In this document: piece by piece, positions 41,288 to 49,750 of the stretch
How the letters are laid out: each line of letters opens with the position of its first letter
Position numbering within the stretch: position 1 is the first letter of the stretch
Assembly (NCBI RefSeq): GCF_000382285.1
Contig: NZ_KB907929.1
Location: 62,001-126,000 of the forward strand
Reading direction: 5' to 3'
Source: Solimonas variicoloris DSM 15731
GTDB lineage: Bacteria; Pseudomonadota; Gammaproteobacteria; Nevskiales; Nevskiaceae
Length of the DNA: 64,000 nucleotides
Made by a program: the position numbers and the translations under genes
The notes under the pieces: generated by a model
What the model was told of the DNA's origin: nothing
Seen by the model: only the letters and a program-made list of their open reading frames with translations
Databases searched by the model: none

Positions 41288-42643
41288 ATGAGGAAAAAAC
41301 TGATGGCGGCGATGGTGGCGATGGTGTTCGCGCCACTGCCGCTGTGGGCGAAGGTGTCCGCCGACGAGGCCGCGCGCCTCGGCAAGGATCTGACGCCGGT
41401 CGGCGCCGAGCGCGCCGGCAACAAGGACGGCACGATTCCCGAGTGGACGCCGGCCAAGCAGTCCGGCGCCCTCAAGGGCGAGTATCCGAGCGACGCGCAG
41501 CTCGAAGCCGAGCAGCCGCTGTTCACGATCGACGCCAAGAACATGGCGCAGTACGAAGGCAAGCTCACCGAAGGCCACAAGGAGCTGCTCAAGCGCTTTC
41601 CGGCCACCTACAAGATGAACGTCTACAAGACGCATCGCAAGGTGAACTTTCCGGACAAGATCCTCGCCGAGACGCAGAAGAACGCGACGCGCGCGGTGCT
41701 CGAAGGCGTCGACAACGTCAGCGGCGCCTACGTCGGCTTTCCGTTCCCGATCCCGAAGTCCGGCGCCGAGCCGATCTGGAACCATCGCGTGAAGTGGCGC
41801 GGCGACGCCGTGCGCCGCTACAACAACCAGATGATCGTGCAGCAGAGCGGCACGTTCACGCTGACCAAGATCGTCGAGGACGCCAAGTTCTACTACGCGA
41901 ACCTGTCCGATCCGAACCCGCCCGAACTCAAGCCGGGCGTCGACTTCCTGCGCTACCTCTCGGAGACGATCTCGCCGCCGCGCATCGCCGGCACCTTCAT
42001 CCTGGTGCACGAGAAGGCCGGCTTCGGCACCGAAGGCCGCGCCGCGTGGCTGTACGCGCCGATCCTCAAGCGCATCCGCCGCGCGCCGGCGGTCTGTTGC
42101 GACAACCCCTACGAGGGCACCGACGGCCATCAGTTCTACGACCAGGTCGACATGTACAACGGCGTGCTCGAGCGCTTCACCTGGAAGCTGCTCGGCAAGC
42201 GCGAGGTCTACATTCCGTATGACGCGTTCCGCATCGCCGGCAGCAAGACCCGCTACGCCGACATGGCGCGTCCGAACCATCTGAACCAGGACCTGCCGCG
42301 CTACGAGCTGCACCGCGTCTGGGTGGTCGAGGCCGACAACAAGCCGGACATGCGCCACACCTTCAAGAAGCGCCGCTTCTACATCGACGAGGACAGCTGG
42401 AACATCGTGGCGATCGACAACTACGACCAGCAGGACAAGCTGATGCAGTTCCAGGAGGGCCACCTGGTGCCGTACTACAACATTCTCGGCGCGACCACGC
42501 AGCCGGAGGTGATCTATCACCTCAACTCGGGCCGCTACTTCGTCACCGCGATGATCAACGAGGACCAGCCGTACGACACCACGGTCCGCTTCAACGACAG
42601 CGCGTTCGACGCCGACACCGTGCAGAAGCGTACGTCCAAGTAG
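41288..42643 (+). CDS. DUF1329 outer-membrane-associated lipoprotein-like protein
   Basis: A 451-residue exported protein with a signal peptide (MRKKLMAAMVAMVF to LWA). The rest is DUF1329: SADEAARLGKDLTPVGAERAGN near the N-terminus, then GFPFPIPKSGAEPIWNH, and late RRFYIDEDSWNIVAIDNYD. The fold is related to LolB/LolA-like lipid carriers in structure predictions I recall, but no activity is proven. It is almost always beside a DUF1302 gene, as here. A GGAGAGA site favours the ATG at 41288 over the ATG at 41276. The gap to the RND gene is about 40 bases. Confidence 0.9.
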   Translation: MRKKLMAAMVAMVFAPLPLWAKVSADEAARLGKDLTPVGAERAGNKDGTIPEWTPAKQSGALKGEYPSDAQLEAEQPLFTIDAKNMAQYEGKLTEGHKELLKRFPATYKMNVYKTHRKVNFPDKILAETQKNATRAVLEGVDNVSGAYVGFPFPIPKSGAEPIWNHRVKWRGDAVRRYNNQMIVQQSGTFTLTKIVEDAKFYYANLSDPNPPELKPGVDFLRYLSETISPPRIAGTFILVHEKAGFGTEGRAAWLYAPILKRIRRAPAVCCDNPYEGTDGHQFYDQVDMYNGVLERFTWKLLGKREVYIPYDAFRIAGSKTRYADMARPNHLNQDLPRYELHRVWVVEADNKPDMRHTFKKRRFYIDEDSWNIVAIDNYDQQDKLMQFQEGHLVPYYNILGATTQPEVIYHLNSGRYFVTAMINEDQPYDTTVRFNDSAFDADTVQKRTSK

Positions 42644-42661
42644 GTCGGTTCATACCGGGAG

Positions 42662-42687
42662 GGCCGGCGGCGCGTGCGCCGCCGGCC
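42662..42687 (+). other. perfect 12-bp hairpin between DUF1329 and DUF1302 genes
   Basis: ggccggcggcgc (42662-42673) pairs fully with gcgccgccggcc (42676-42687) around a two-base GT spacer. No T run follows, so it is not a classical terminator; it could protect an mRNA 3' end or tune the ratio of the flanking cistrons. The remaining gap to the ATG at 42751 ends in a GGGGGAG ribosome site. Confidence 0.6.
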
Positions 42688-42750
42688 TGAAGGCGGGGGC
42701 CCTCGGCAGGGTGCCCCGGGCTTTGTCAGCCTTTTGCGGGGGAGAAAAAC

Positions 42751-45246
42751 ATGAAAGCCATTACGGCGACGGCTGCCGCGGCGGCCGGCTTCATCCTGCT
42801 CGGCGCGACGCCGGCGCAGGCCGTCGAATTCGACTTCAGCGTCGGCGACACCGATTTCACCGCCGTGCTCAACAACACGGTGACGATGGGCGCGTCGTGG
42901 CGCGTCGAGGACCAGGCGCGCTATCTGGTCGGCAAGTCCAGCCTCGATCCGGACGTCTGCGGCGGCTATTACCAGTCCTGCCAGGGCGTGCATCGCGATC
43001 AGGTCTATCCGGCGCAGCGCCTGTTCTCGGCGCCGGGCATGGCGTCGATGAACTTCGACGACGGCAACCTCAACTACAACAAGGGTGACGTCACGCAGGC
43101 GCCGCTCAAGCTGTCGCAGGACCTCAACATCAAGTTCGGCGATTTCGGCGTGTTCGTGCGCGGCATGGGCATCTACGACTTCGTCAACTACAACCATTTC
43201 AAGGAGCGGCACTACAACCGCATCACGGCGGACAACTACACGTCGGTCGGCAGCACCGGCGACGTCGCCGCCAACCGCTACTTCGCGCGCACCTACGGTC
43301 CGGGCGCGCGCATGCGCAGCGAGCGCTCGGAGCGCGAGGCCAAGCAGATCGGCCTGCGCTACGACCTGCTCGACGCCAATTTCTACGGCACGCTGCCGTA
43401 CCTCGACGGCGAGCGCGAGCTGATCTTCCGCGTCGGCCGGCAGACCGTGAACTGGGGCCAGAGCACGGTCGCCGTGATCAACAGCGTCAACCAGGCGCAG
43501 CCGGTCAACGCCAACAGCCTTTACCGTCTCGGCTTCGGTCTGCTCGAAGAGCTGTTCGTGCCGGTCGGCATGGTGCGCGCGGCGACCGACGTCGCCGACG
43601 GCGTCAGCGTCGAGGGCTACTACCAGTACGAGTGGGAGCCGATCGAGATCCCGACGCCCGGCAGCTACATGTCGTTCGTCGACCTCGGCAATGACAATCT
43701 GCGCGGTTCGATCAACGCCGCGTTCGGCGGCTCCGCGGACGATCCGGATCATCGCGGCACCCTGCTCAACAACCCCCTCGGGCTGATCACGCCGACGACG
43801 CTGACGATCGACCGCCTGCGCGACAAGAAGGCCAGCGACCAGGGGCAGTGGGGCGTCGCGCTGAAGTACTACGCCGAGTGGCTCAACGACGGTACCGAGC
43901 TGAGCCTGTACGCGATGAACTACCACTCGAAGCTGCCGTACGTCAGCTTCTACTCGACCGACGCCAGCTGCGCGCGCCGCGAGGGCAACCGCCTCGGCAT
44001 CGACGCGACCAACACGCTGGAGTTCCTGCAGGCCTGTCCGAACCTGCCGGTGTCGCAGCCTTCGGCGTCGACGCAGATCCTCGGCGACCTCACGCGGCTG
44101 ACGCTGGCGCGGCCGGGCATCCTGCCCGAACTCGGCCTGCTGTCGGGCGGCGGCAGCACGGTCGGCGGCCTCGTCAATCTGCTGCTGCCGCGCCCCGGCC
44201 TGCCGGAGAGCGACGCCGTGCCGCTCGACACCGCGAAGTTCCGGCTCGAATACCCCGAGAACCTGAAGATGTATGGCTTCAGCTTCACGACCACGGCCGG
44301 CGATCTGTCGTTCCAGGGCGAAGTCTCGTATCGGCCGAACGTGCCGCTGCAGGTCGCGCTGGTCGATCTCGCGTTCGCGTCGTTCGGACCGACGCTGACG
44401 CGCTGCCACGAGCAGTCGCTCGGCTGCGCCGGCGCCTCGGCCGGCGTCGGCTACGATGCCAACGGCAATTACATCGTCTACGACCAGAACAACTTCGTCG
44501 ACGCCGCCGGCAACAATCCGTATCCGGACGCGGTCAACCTGATCGTCGGCGCGGCGCCCGGCTCGGCGCGCTCGTTCCCGAACTTCATCATTCCGTACCG
44601 CGGCGGCATGGTCGGCGAAAACGCGCCGAATAGCTACATCCGCGGCTGGATCCCGGGAAAGGTCGCGCAGTACAACCTCGGCGCCACGCAGGTGCTCGGC
44701 GCGTCCGACAACTGGATCGGTGCCGATCAGGTGATCCTGCTCTACGAACTGGCGGCGACGCACGTGCTGAACATGCCGAAGTTCGATCGCCTGCAGATCG
44801 AAGGGCCGATGACGGCGACCACGCACGCCAGCGCCGGCGCCGACGGTAGCGGCGCCGACGGTTCGCGACTGGCCTGCTCGACGAATCCGGCCTGCTCGTA
44901 CGGACCGGACGGCCTGCGCTTCAATCCGTTCCAGGCGCGGCGCAGCGCCTTCGCCGATCCGTTCTCGTGGGGCTATCGCGTGGTCGGCCGCATCAGTTAC
45001 GAATCGGTGCTGCCCGGCATCAGCGTGCAGCCGCTGTTCATCTGGCAGCAGGACATCCAGGGCAACTCACCGGGCCCCGCCGGCAACTTCGTCGAAGGCC
45101 GCAAGTCGCTGAACCTGCTGCTCGAGACGCGCTACGAGAAGTCCTACTCGTTCACGATCGCCTACAACATGTTCTTCGGCGGCGGGCACAACAATCTCTA
45201 CGCCGATCGCGACAACCTCGGCTTCTTCGCCAAGTACCAGTTCTAA
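42751..45246 (+). CDS. DUF1302 outer membrane porin-like protein
   Basis: An 831-residue exported protein with a short signal peptide (MKAITATAAAAAGFILLGAT to AQA). The mature start VEFDFSVGDTDFTAVLNNTVTMGASWRVED and the regular alternation of aromatic and polar residues, ending LGFFAKYQF with a terminal Phe, indicate an outer membrane beta-barrel. Its length is greater than usual for general porins and typical of DUF1302. Members accompany DUF1329 and RND genes in clusters for hydrophobic substrates; a transport role in the outer membrane is inferred. Insertions rich in Cys pairs (VCGGYYQSC and RCHEQSLGC) suggest disulfide-tied loops. Confidence 0.9.
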   Translation: MKAITATAAAAAGFILLGATPAQAVEFDFSVGDTDFTAVLNNTVTMGASWRVEDQARYLVGKSSLDPDVCGGYYQSCQGVHRDQVYPAQRLFSAPGMASMNFDDGNLNYNKGDVTQAPLKLSQDLNIKFGDFGVFVRGMGIYDFVNYNHFKERHYNRITADNYTSVGSTGDVAANRYFARTYGPGARMRSERSEREAKQIGLRYDLLDANFYGTLPYLDGERELIFRVGRQTVNWGQSTVAVINSVNQAQPVNANSLYRLGFGLLEELFVPVGMVRAATDVADGVSVEGYYQYEWEPIEIPTPGSYMSFVDLGNDNLRGSINAAFGGSADDPDHRGTLLNNPLGLITPTTLTIDRLRDKKASDQGQWGVALKYYAEWLNDGTELSLYAMNYHSKLPYVSFYSTDASCARREGNRLGIDATNTLEFLQACPNLPVSQPSASTQILGDLTRLTLARPGILPELGLLSGGGSTVGGLVNLLLPRPGLPESDAVPLDTAKFRLEYPENLKMYGFSFTTTAGDLSFQGEVSYRPNVPLQVALVDLAFASFGPTLTRCHEQSLGCAGASAGVGYDANGNYIVYDQNNFVDAAGNNPYPDAVNLIVGAAPGSARSFPNFIIPYRGGMVGENAPNSYIRGWIPGKVAQYNLGATQVLGASDNWIGADQVILLYELAATHVLNMPKFDRLQIEGPMTATTHASAGADGSGADGSRLACSTNPACSYGPDGLRFNPFQARRSAFADPFSWGYRVVGRISYESVLPGISVQPLFIWQQDIQGNSPGPAGNFVEGRKSLNLLLETRYEKSYSFTIAYNMFFGGGHNNLYADRDNLGFFAKYQF

Positions 45247-45258
45247 GGGAGAACCGCC

Positions 45259-46218
45259 ATGCGATTCGTCTTCGGCCTGAGCGCCGCGCTGCTCGCGCTG
45301 GGCGCCACCGCGTCACCGCCGGCGCCGGTGCCGTCCGAAATGGCGCCGCGCGCCGCGCACAGCTCGCTCACCGGCATCGCCGTCGCCGGCGAGCAGCTGA
45401 TCGCGGTCGGCGCGCGCGGCCACATCCTGCGTTCCGGCGATGGCGACCGCTGGGAACAGGTGGCAGCGCCGGTCGACGTGCTGCTGACCGCGGTGCGCTT
45501 CGTCGATGCGCGCAACGGCTGGGCCGTCGGCCACGACGCCACCATCCTGCACAGCGACGACGGCGGGCGCAGCTGGCGACTGCAGCACTTCGAGCCGGGC
45601 CCGAACGTGCCGCTGCTCGACGTGCTGTTCCTCGATGCGCGCCACGGCTTCGCGGTCGGCGCGTACGGCCTGATGCTGGAGACGCGCGACGGCGGCGCGA
45701 GCTGGGAGCGGCGCGAGTCGGCGCTGACCGAGGAAGGGCTGCACTTCAACGCGCTGGCGCGCCTCGGCGACGGCTCGCTGCTGCTGGCCGGCGAGGCCGG
45801 CATGCTGGCGCGTTCCGCCGACGACGGCGCCAGCTGGCAGCGTCTGCAGTCGCCGTACGAGAGTTCGCTGTTCGGCGCCTTGCCGAGCGGCGCCCGCGGC
45901 GCGGTCGTCGCCGGACTGCGCGGCAACGTGTTCCGCACCGACGACGTCGCCGCCGGCACGTGGACGCGTGTGGCGACCGATTCGCAGCAATCGGTGTTCG
46001 GCCTGTCGGCCCTGGCGGACGGCAGCGTCGCGCTGGCCGGCTTCAGCGGCTTCCTGCGCGTGCTCGGCCCGGACGGGCGCGTCGCGCCGCCACGCCCCGA
46101 CGGCGTGTCGCCCGAGGCGGCGCGCGACAGCGAAAGCAGCACGTTCAGCGGCGTGGTCGCCTGGCGCGATGAGCTGATCACGGTCGGCAGCAGCGGCGTG
46201 CAGCGCTGGCGCCGCTAG
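45259..46218 (+). CDS. YCF48-like beta-propeller protein, exported
   Basis: A 319-residue protein with a signal peptide (MRFVFGLSAALLALGATA). It contains at least four propeller blades with the BNR/YCF48 signatures SDDGGRSW, RDGGASW and SADDGASW, and repeated VGHDATI, VGAYGLM and AGEAGML strands. Such proteins accompany RND/DUF1302/DUF1329 genes and are thought to act as assembly or stability factors, by analogy with the photosystem II protein. It begins 12 bases after DUF1302. The stop codon TAG (46216-46218) overlaps the first two bases of an IS inverted repeat, so the native C-terminus may have been altered. Confidence 0.82.
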   Translation: MRFVFGLSAALLALGATASPPAPVPSEMAPRAAHSSLTGIAVAGEQLIAVGARGHILRSGDGDRWEQVAAPVDVLLTAVRFVDARNGWAVGHDATILHSDDGGRSWRLQHFEPGPNVPLLDVLFLDARHGFAVGAYGLMLETRDGGASWERRESALTEEGLHFNALARLGDGSLLLAGEAGMLARSADDGASWQRLQSPYESSLFGALPSGARGAVVAGLRGNVFRTDDVAAGTWTRVATDSQQSVFGLSALADGSVALAGFSGFLRVLGPDGRVAPPRPDGVSPEAARDSESSTFSGVVAWRDELITVGSSGVQRWRR

Positions 46219-47745
46219 GAGCCTGGGCGGTAGAAAGCCATGGCGCTACGATTGGGTGATGCCGACGACCTGCCGCCCATACGACCCCGACCCGCTTCTG
46301 CTGCTACCCGCGTCACTCAAGGAGTGGCTGCCGGAGCAGCACCTGGCCTATTTCATCGCCGACACCGTGGCCGCGCTGGACCTCAAGGCGTTTCACGCAC
46401 GCTATGAAGGCGACGGTCGACGGCGGCAGCCGTTCGATCCGTCGATGATGGTCTAAGGTGCTGGTGTATGCCTATGCCAGCGGCGTGTTCTCGTCGCGCA
46501 AGATCGCAGGTCGTCTGGAAGAGGACGTGGCGTTTCGCGTCCTGGGCGCGGGGAATTTCCCGGCGCACCGGACGCTGCGCGAGTTTTGCCAGCTGCACCT
46601 GGCCGAGTTCTCGGCGTTGTTCGTGCAGATCGTGCAGCTGGCGCGGGAAGCCGGCCTGGTGAAACTGGGCCGGATCGGCATCGACGGCCCCAGGATCAAG
46701 GCCAACGCCAGCAAGCGCAAGGCGATGAGCGATGGCCGGATGCTGGAGCAGGAGCGGCGGCTCAAGGCCGAGATCGCGGATCTGATGAAGCAGGCCGAGG
46801 CGCAGGACACGCAGGAAGATGCGCAATTCGGTGCGGACCGGCGCGGCGACGAGCTGCCTGACGAGCTGGCGCGCCGCGAGCAGCGACTCAAAGTGATCCA
46901 GGCCGCCAAGGCGCGGCTCGAAGCCCGGCAGCACGAGCAGGACCAGAAAGACGGACGCAGCATGGACGACGACGGCCAGACGCGCGGTCCGGGTGGACGC
47001 CCCTGCAAGCGCGCCTTCGTGTGCCCGACGACAAGGCGCAGGACAACTTCACCGGTCCGCAGTCGCGGATCATGAAGACGGCCGATGGTTTTCAGCAGGG
47101 CTACAACGCCAGGCGGCGGTGGACGAAGACAGCCACCTGATGGTCGCGACGGGGTTGACGGACTGCGCGGCGGACAGCGGGCAACTGCTGCCGATGATCG
47201 AGGCGACGACGCGCAACACGGGCGCCGCACCGATGATGACGCTGGCCGACAGCGGCTATGCCAGCGAGGACAACTTCGCGACGCTGGAGGCGCGGCAACT
47301 CACGGCGTGCGTGGCGCTGGCGCGTGAAGGCAAGACGTTGCGCCCGGTTGACCCAGAGCACCACCCGGCGACGCAGCGCATGGCCGAGCGCCTGGCCACG
47401 CCCGAGGGCAAGGACCACGACCGGCGGGCAAATACATTCCCGAGCCGGTCTTCGGCTGGGTCAAACAGGCGCTGGGCTTTCGGCGATTCAGTGTCCGCGG
47501 CCGGGACGCAGTGACCGGAGAGTGGAATCTGGTATGTCTGGCGCTCAACCTGCGGCGGATGCAGCGGCTGGGATGGGTGCCGGCGTAACCGATCAAGGGG
47601 GCAACGCGCCACGCACCGCAGGCCGCCAATTCTCGACCCGCTTCGATGCGACTCGTCTGCGCCACGCGCCAGACCGATCGTCGCTTCGCGCGCACTGCCT
47701 CGCGCAAATCAAGCTCGGCTGAAATTTTCAGCCGCCCAGGCTCCT
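46217..47745 (+). mobile_element. IS1182-type insertion sequence, decayed
   Basis: The ends carry matching inverted repeats: aggagcctgggcggtagaaa at 46217-46236 and, as reverse complement, aggagcctgggcggctgaaa from 47726-47745 (two mismatches). Between them is one transposase gene broken into several frames. No target duplication is visible at the two edges (cgct on the left, ggcg on the right), which suggests that one flank was rearranged after insertion. Confidence 0.82.
46259..47588 (+). pseudogene. IS1182 family transposase, several frameshifts
   Basis: The product starts MPTTCRPYDPDPLLLLPASLKEWLPEQHLAYF, the DUF772-type N-terminus of IS1182 transposases. One extra base at about 46454 shifts PSMMV into KVLVYAYASGVFSSRKIA. 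The gene continues with GADRRGDELPDELARRE and breaks again at about 47022, at 47111 (ending YNA, resuming QAAVDEDSHLMV) and near 47431. The end, YIPEPVFGWVKQALGFRRF to LALNLRRMQRLGWVPA, is the normal DDE-domain terminus. Full coverage of the family with at least four frame changes means a complete but inactive gene; sequencing error could explain one or two shifts but hardly all. Confidence 0.85.
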
Positions 47746-48126
47746 GGCGCCAGCGCCAGCGCCAGCGCCGCGTCGCGGTCGCATGCGGAACGTCGGCATG
47801 ACGAGGCGGAAGTGGCGCGTGATGAACTGCAGCGCGCCCAGCACGGTCGGGCAGCTGAGCATGCCGAAGCCGACGATGCTGTGCGTGCTCGGCGTCAGCA
47901 GCCGTCCCATCTCGAAGCCGAGATCGGTGCGCGGGCTGCGCAGGTCGAGCTGCTGCACGAGCCGTTCGACGCGCGAGAAGCGGATCGTCGCGTCGGCCGC
48001 CTCCAGTGCCGCCGGCGGCGTCCCGGGCTGGATCAGCAGGTCGGCGATGTCGACGTGGTCGCGCGCCAGCATTTCGGCGAGCCGCAGGTAATACCGCACC
48101 GGCACGAGGTAGTCGATCTTCGCCAT
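47728..48126 (-). pseudogene. truncated second copy of the AraC regulator (N-terminal 116 residues)
   Basis: The first 116 residues match the AraC regulator at 37390-38433 with nine substitutions that I can count (A10V, V19M, L38P, S39A, K42E, H61D, L79P, S92C, Y105H). After MPTFRMR the frame runs through a GCCAGC-type hexamer repeat (residues RGAGAGAGA) and stops inside the right inverted repeat of the IS1182 element. The whole DNA-binding part is missing, so it cannot work as an activator, although a truncated sensor domain could in principle be made. Confidence 0.88.
47747..47772. repeat. short hexamer repeat (gcgcca)n
   Basis: About four tandem units of gcgcca/gcgccg lie directly between the IS right end and the start of the duplicated segment. 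The array is part of the junction and is absent from the original locus. Confidence 0.6.
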
Positions 48127-48667
48127 GGCTGTCGGGTCTTTCCGTGTTGTCGCATTATGACAAGCAAGTGGCGTGAAATGATAAGACCGCGATCGCTGCG
48201 CAAGGCAGCATCAAGCCCACTAGCCGATCGCCCGAACCATCGGCGCCGCCGGTCACCCGAAGAACCGGCGCAAGACAACGACAACGCGCGTCTCAGCGCG
48301 GCGGTGATTGGAGAGGAGCAGCAGCGATGCATGATTCGAGAAGCGCAGCGATGCATGATTCGAGAAGCGCGTTCGCGCAGGCTTTCGTGCGCCTCACGGA
48401 GCCGCTGATATTCAGCCGCCGTTACCTGACGCTGAGCGTGCTCGGCCTGATCACGCTGCTGCTCGCCTGGCAGGCGGCGCATCTGCGGCTCGACACCGGC
48501 TTCGAGAAGCAGCTGCCGCTCGGCCATCCCTATATCCAGGTCTACAAGCAGTACGAAAAGGAATTCGGCGGCGCCAACGTGACGCTGGTCGCCATGCGCC
48601 AGAAGTCCGGCGACATCTACAACGCCGCGTTCATGCGCACGTTGCGCGCCGCGACCGACGCCGTCTA
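47780..48667. repeat. diverged second copy of the 38087-38949 segment
   Basis: Direct repeat of the AraC/RND divergent region, 888 bases against 863 in the first copy. The 25 extra bases are a near-perfect tandem duplication around the RND start codon, so that atgcatgattcgagaagcgc occurs twice. The intergenic inverted repeat and the ribosome site are conserved. Confidence 0.93.
48147..48163. promoter_or_regulatory. second copy of the candidate operator inverted repeat
   Basis: ttgtc-N7-gacaa is identical to 38454-38470, while nearby bases differ (tttttgc versus tctttcc just before it). Confidence 0.38.
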
Positions 48668-48689
48668 CTTATCGAGACCTTCGCGATGA
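48327..48689 (+). pseudogene. truncated second copy of the RND transporter (N-terminal part)
   Basis: A 120-residue frame beginning MHDSRSAAMHDSRSAFAQAF, where the first eight residues are repeated because of the tandem duplication at the start codon. It follows the RND protein up to TLRAATDAVY and then diverges into a short unrelated tail, LSRPSR, at the junction. It keeps the first membrane helix and the KQLPLGHPY segment. It starts with ATG, unlike the GTG of the intact gene. It is not a functional pump. Confidence 0.88.
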
Positions 48690-49750
48690 GCGGCCTGTAC
48701 GCGGCGTTGTTGACCTGGGCGACGCTGGCCGGATACCTGTGGCCGGCGCTGCGCCTGGTGCTGCTGCCGCAGCGGCTCGCCGTGTTCGTGCTGGCCTGGT
48801 CGTTCGACTGGCTGCCGCATCACGGCCTGCGCGACACCGCGCGCAGCAACCGCTATCAGGCGACGCGCAACCGCATCGGCCGCGAACGGCTGCTGAACCC
48901 GCTGATGCTGTGGCAGAACTACCACCTCGTCCATCATCTGCATCCGTCGATTCCGTTCTTCACGTACCGCCGCGTGTGGCTGCGCAACGAAGCGCACTAC
49001 CTGGCGCAGGAGCCGCCGCTGGCGACCGCGTTCGGGCGCACGTTGACGGCGGCGGCGTATCGCCGCGCACGCGGCCTGCCGCCGCCGGCGGTCGCCGGCA
49101 GCGGGCGGCGCCTGGAGTTCCACGCGCTGCGCGTGGCGGACCTGCAGCGCCTCACCGACGACAGCGTCGCGATCCGCTTCGCGGTGCCGGACGCGCTGCG
49201 CGAGACCTTCCGCTTCGACGCCGGGCAGCACCTGACGCTGCGCGCAGTCATCGACGGCATGAGCTGCCGGCGCAGCCACTCGATCTGTTCGCCGGCGCCG
49301 GACGGGGCGCTCGCGTCGCCGTGCGCCGGGTGCCGGACGGCGTCTTCTCCGGCTATGCGCTCGAGCGCCTGCGCGTCGGCGACCGCCTCGACGTGATGCC
49401 GCCGAGCGGGCAGTTCCGCACCGCGCTCGGCGCCAGCCGCGCGCGCACGCACGTCGCGATCGCCGCCGGCAGCGGCATCACGCCGATCCTGCCGCTGGCG
49501 ATGACGACGCTGGCCGCGGAGCCGCGCAGCCGCTTCGTGCTGATCTATGGCAACCGCAGCGCGGCCAGCACGATGTTCCGCGACGAGCTGCGCGAGCTGC
49601 AGCAGCAGTATCCGCAGCGTTTCGAACTGCTGCATTGCCTGTCGCGGCCGGCGGCCGGTGACAGCGCCGGACTGCTCGGCGGCGAGATCCATGGCGGGCG
49701 CATCGAACCGGCCGCGCTCGCGGCGCTACTCGGCGCGCGCGTCGCACACG
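48668..49750 (+). pseudogene. fatty acid desaturase-ferredoxin reductase fusion remnant, truncated at both ends and frameshifted
   Basis: From the repeat junction an open frame (ATG at 48686) gives the end of a membrane desaturase: WLPHHGLRDTARSNRYQATRNR and the third histidine box WQNYHLVHHLHPS. It continues without a stop into a ferredoxin-NADP reductase-type FAD domain (FRFDAGQHLTLRAV, RRSHSICSPAPDG). At about 49305 one base is missing and the protein continues in another frame as RVAVRRVPDGVFSGYALERL, SGQFRT and IAAGSGITPILPL (NAD-binding). At about 49745 the sequence changes into an IS3 transposase. The N-terminal desaturase half and the C-terminal reductase end with its [2Fe-2S] domain are lost. 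Confidence 0.8.

Noticed and set aside
46454-46460. Programmed +1 frameshift in the IS1182 transposase
   Set aside because: The gene has at least three more frame breaks downstream without slippery sequences, so decay is the simpler explanation.
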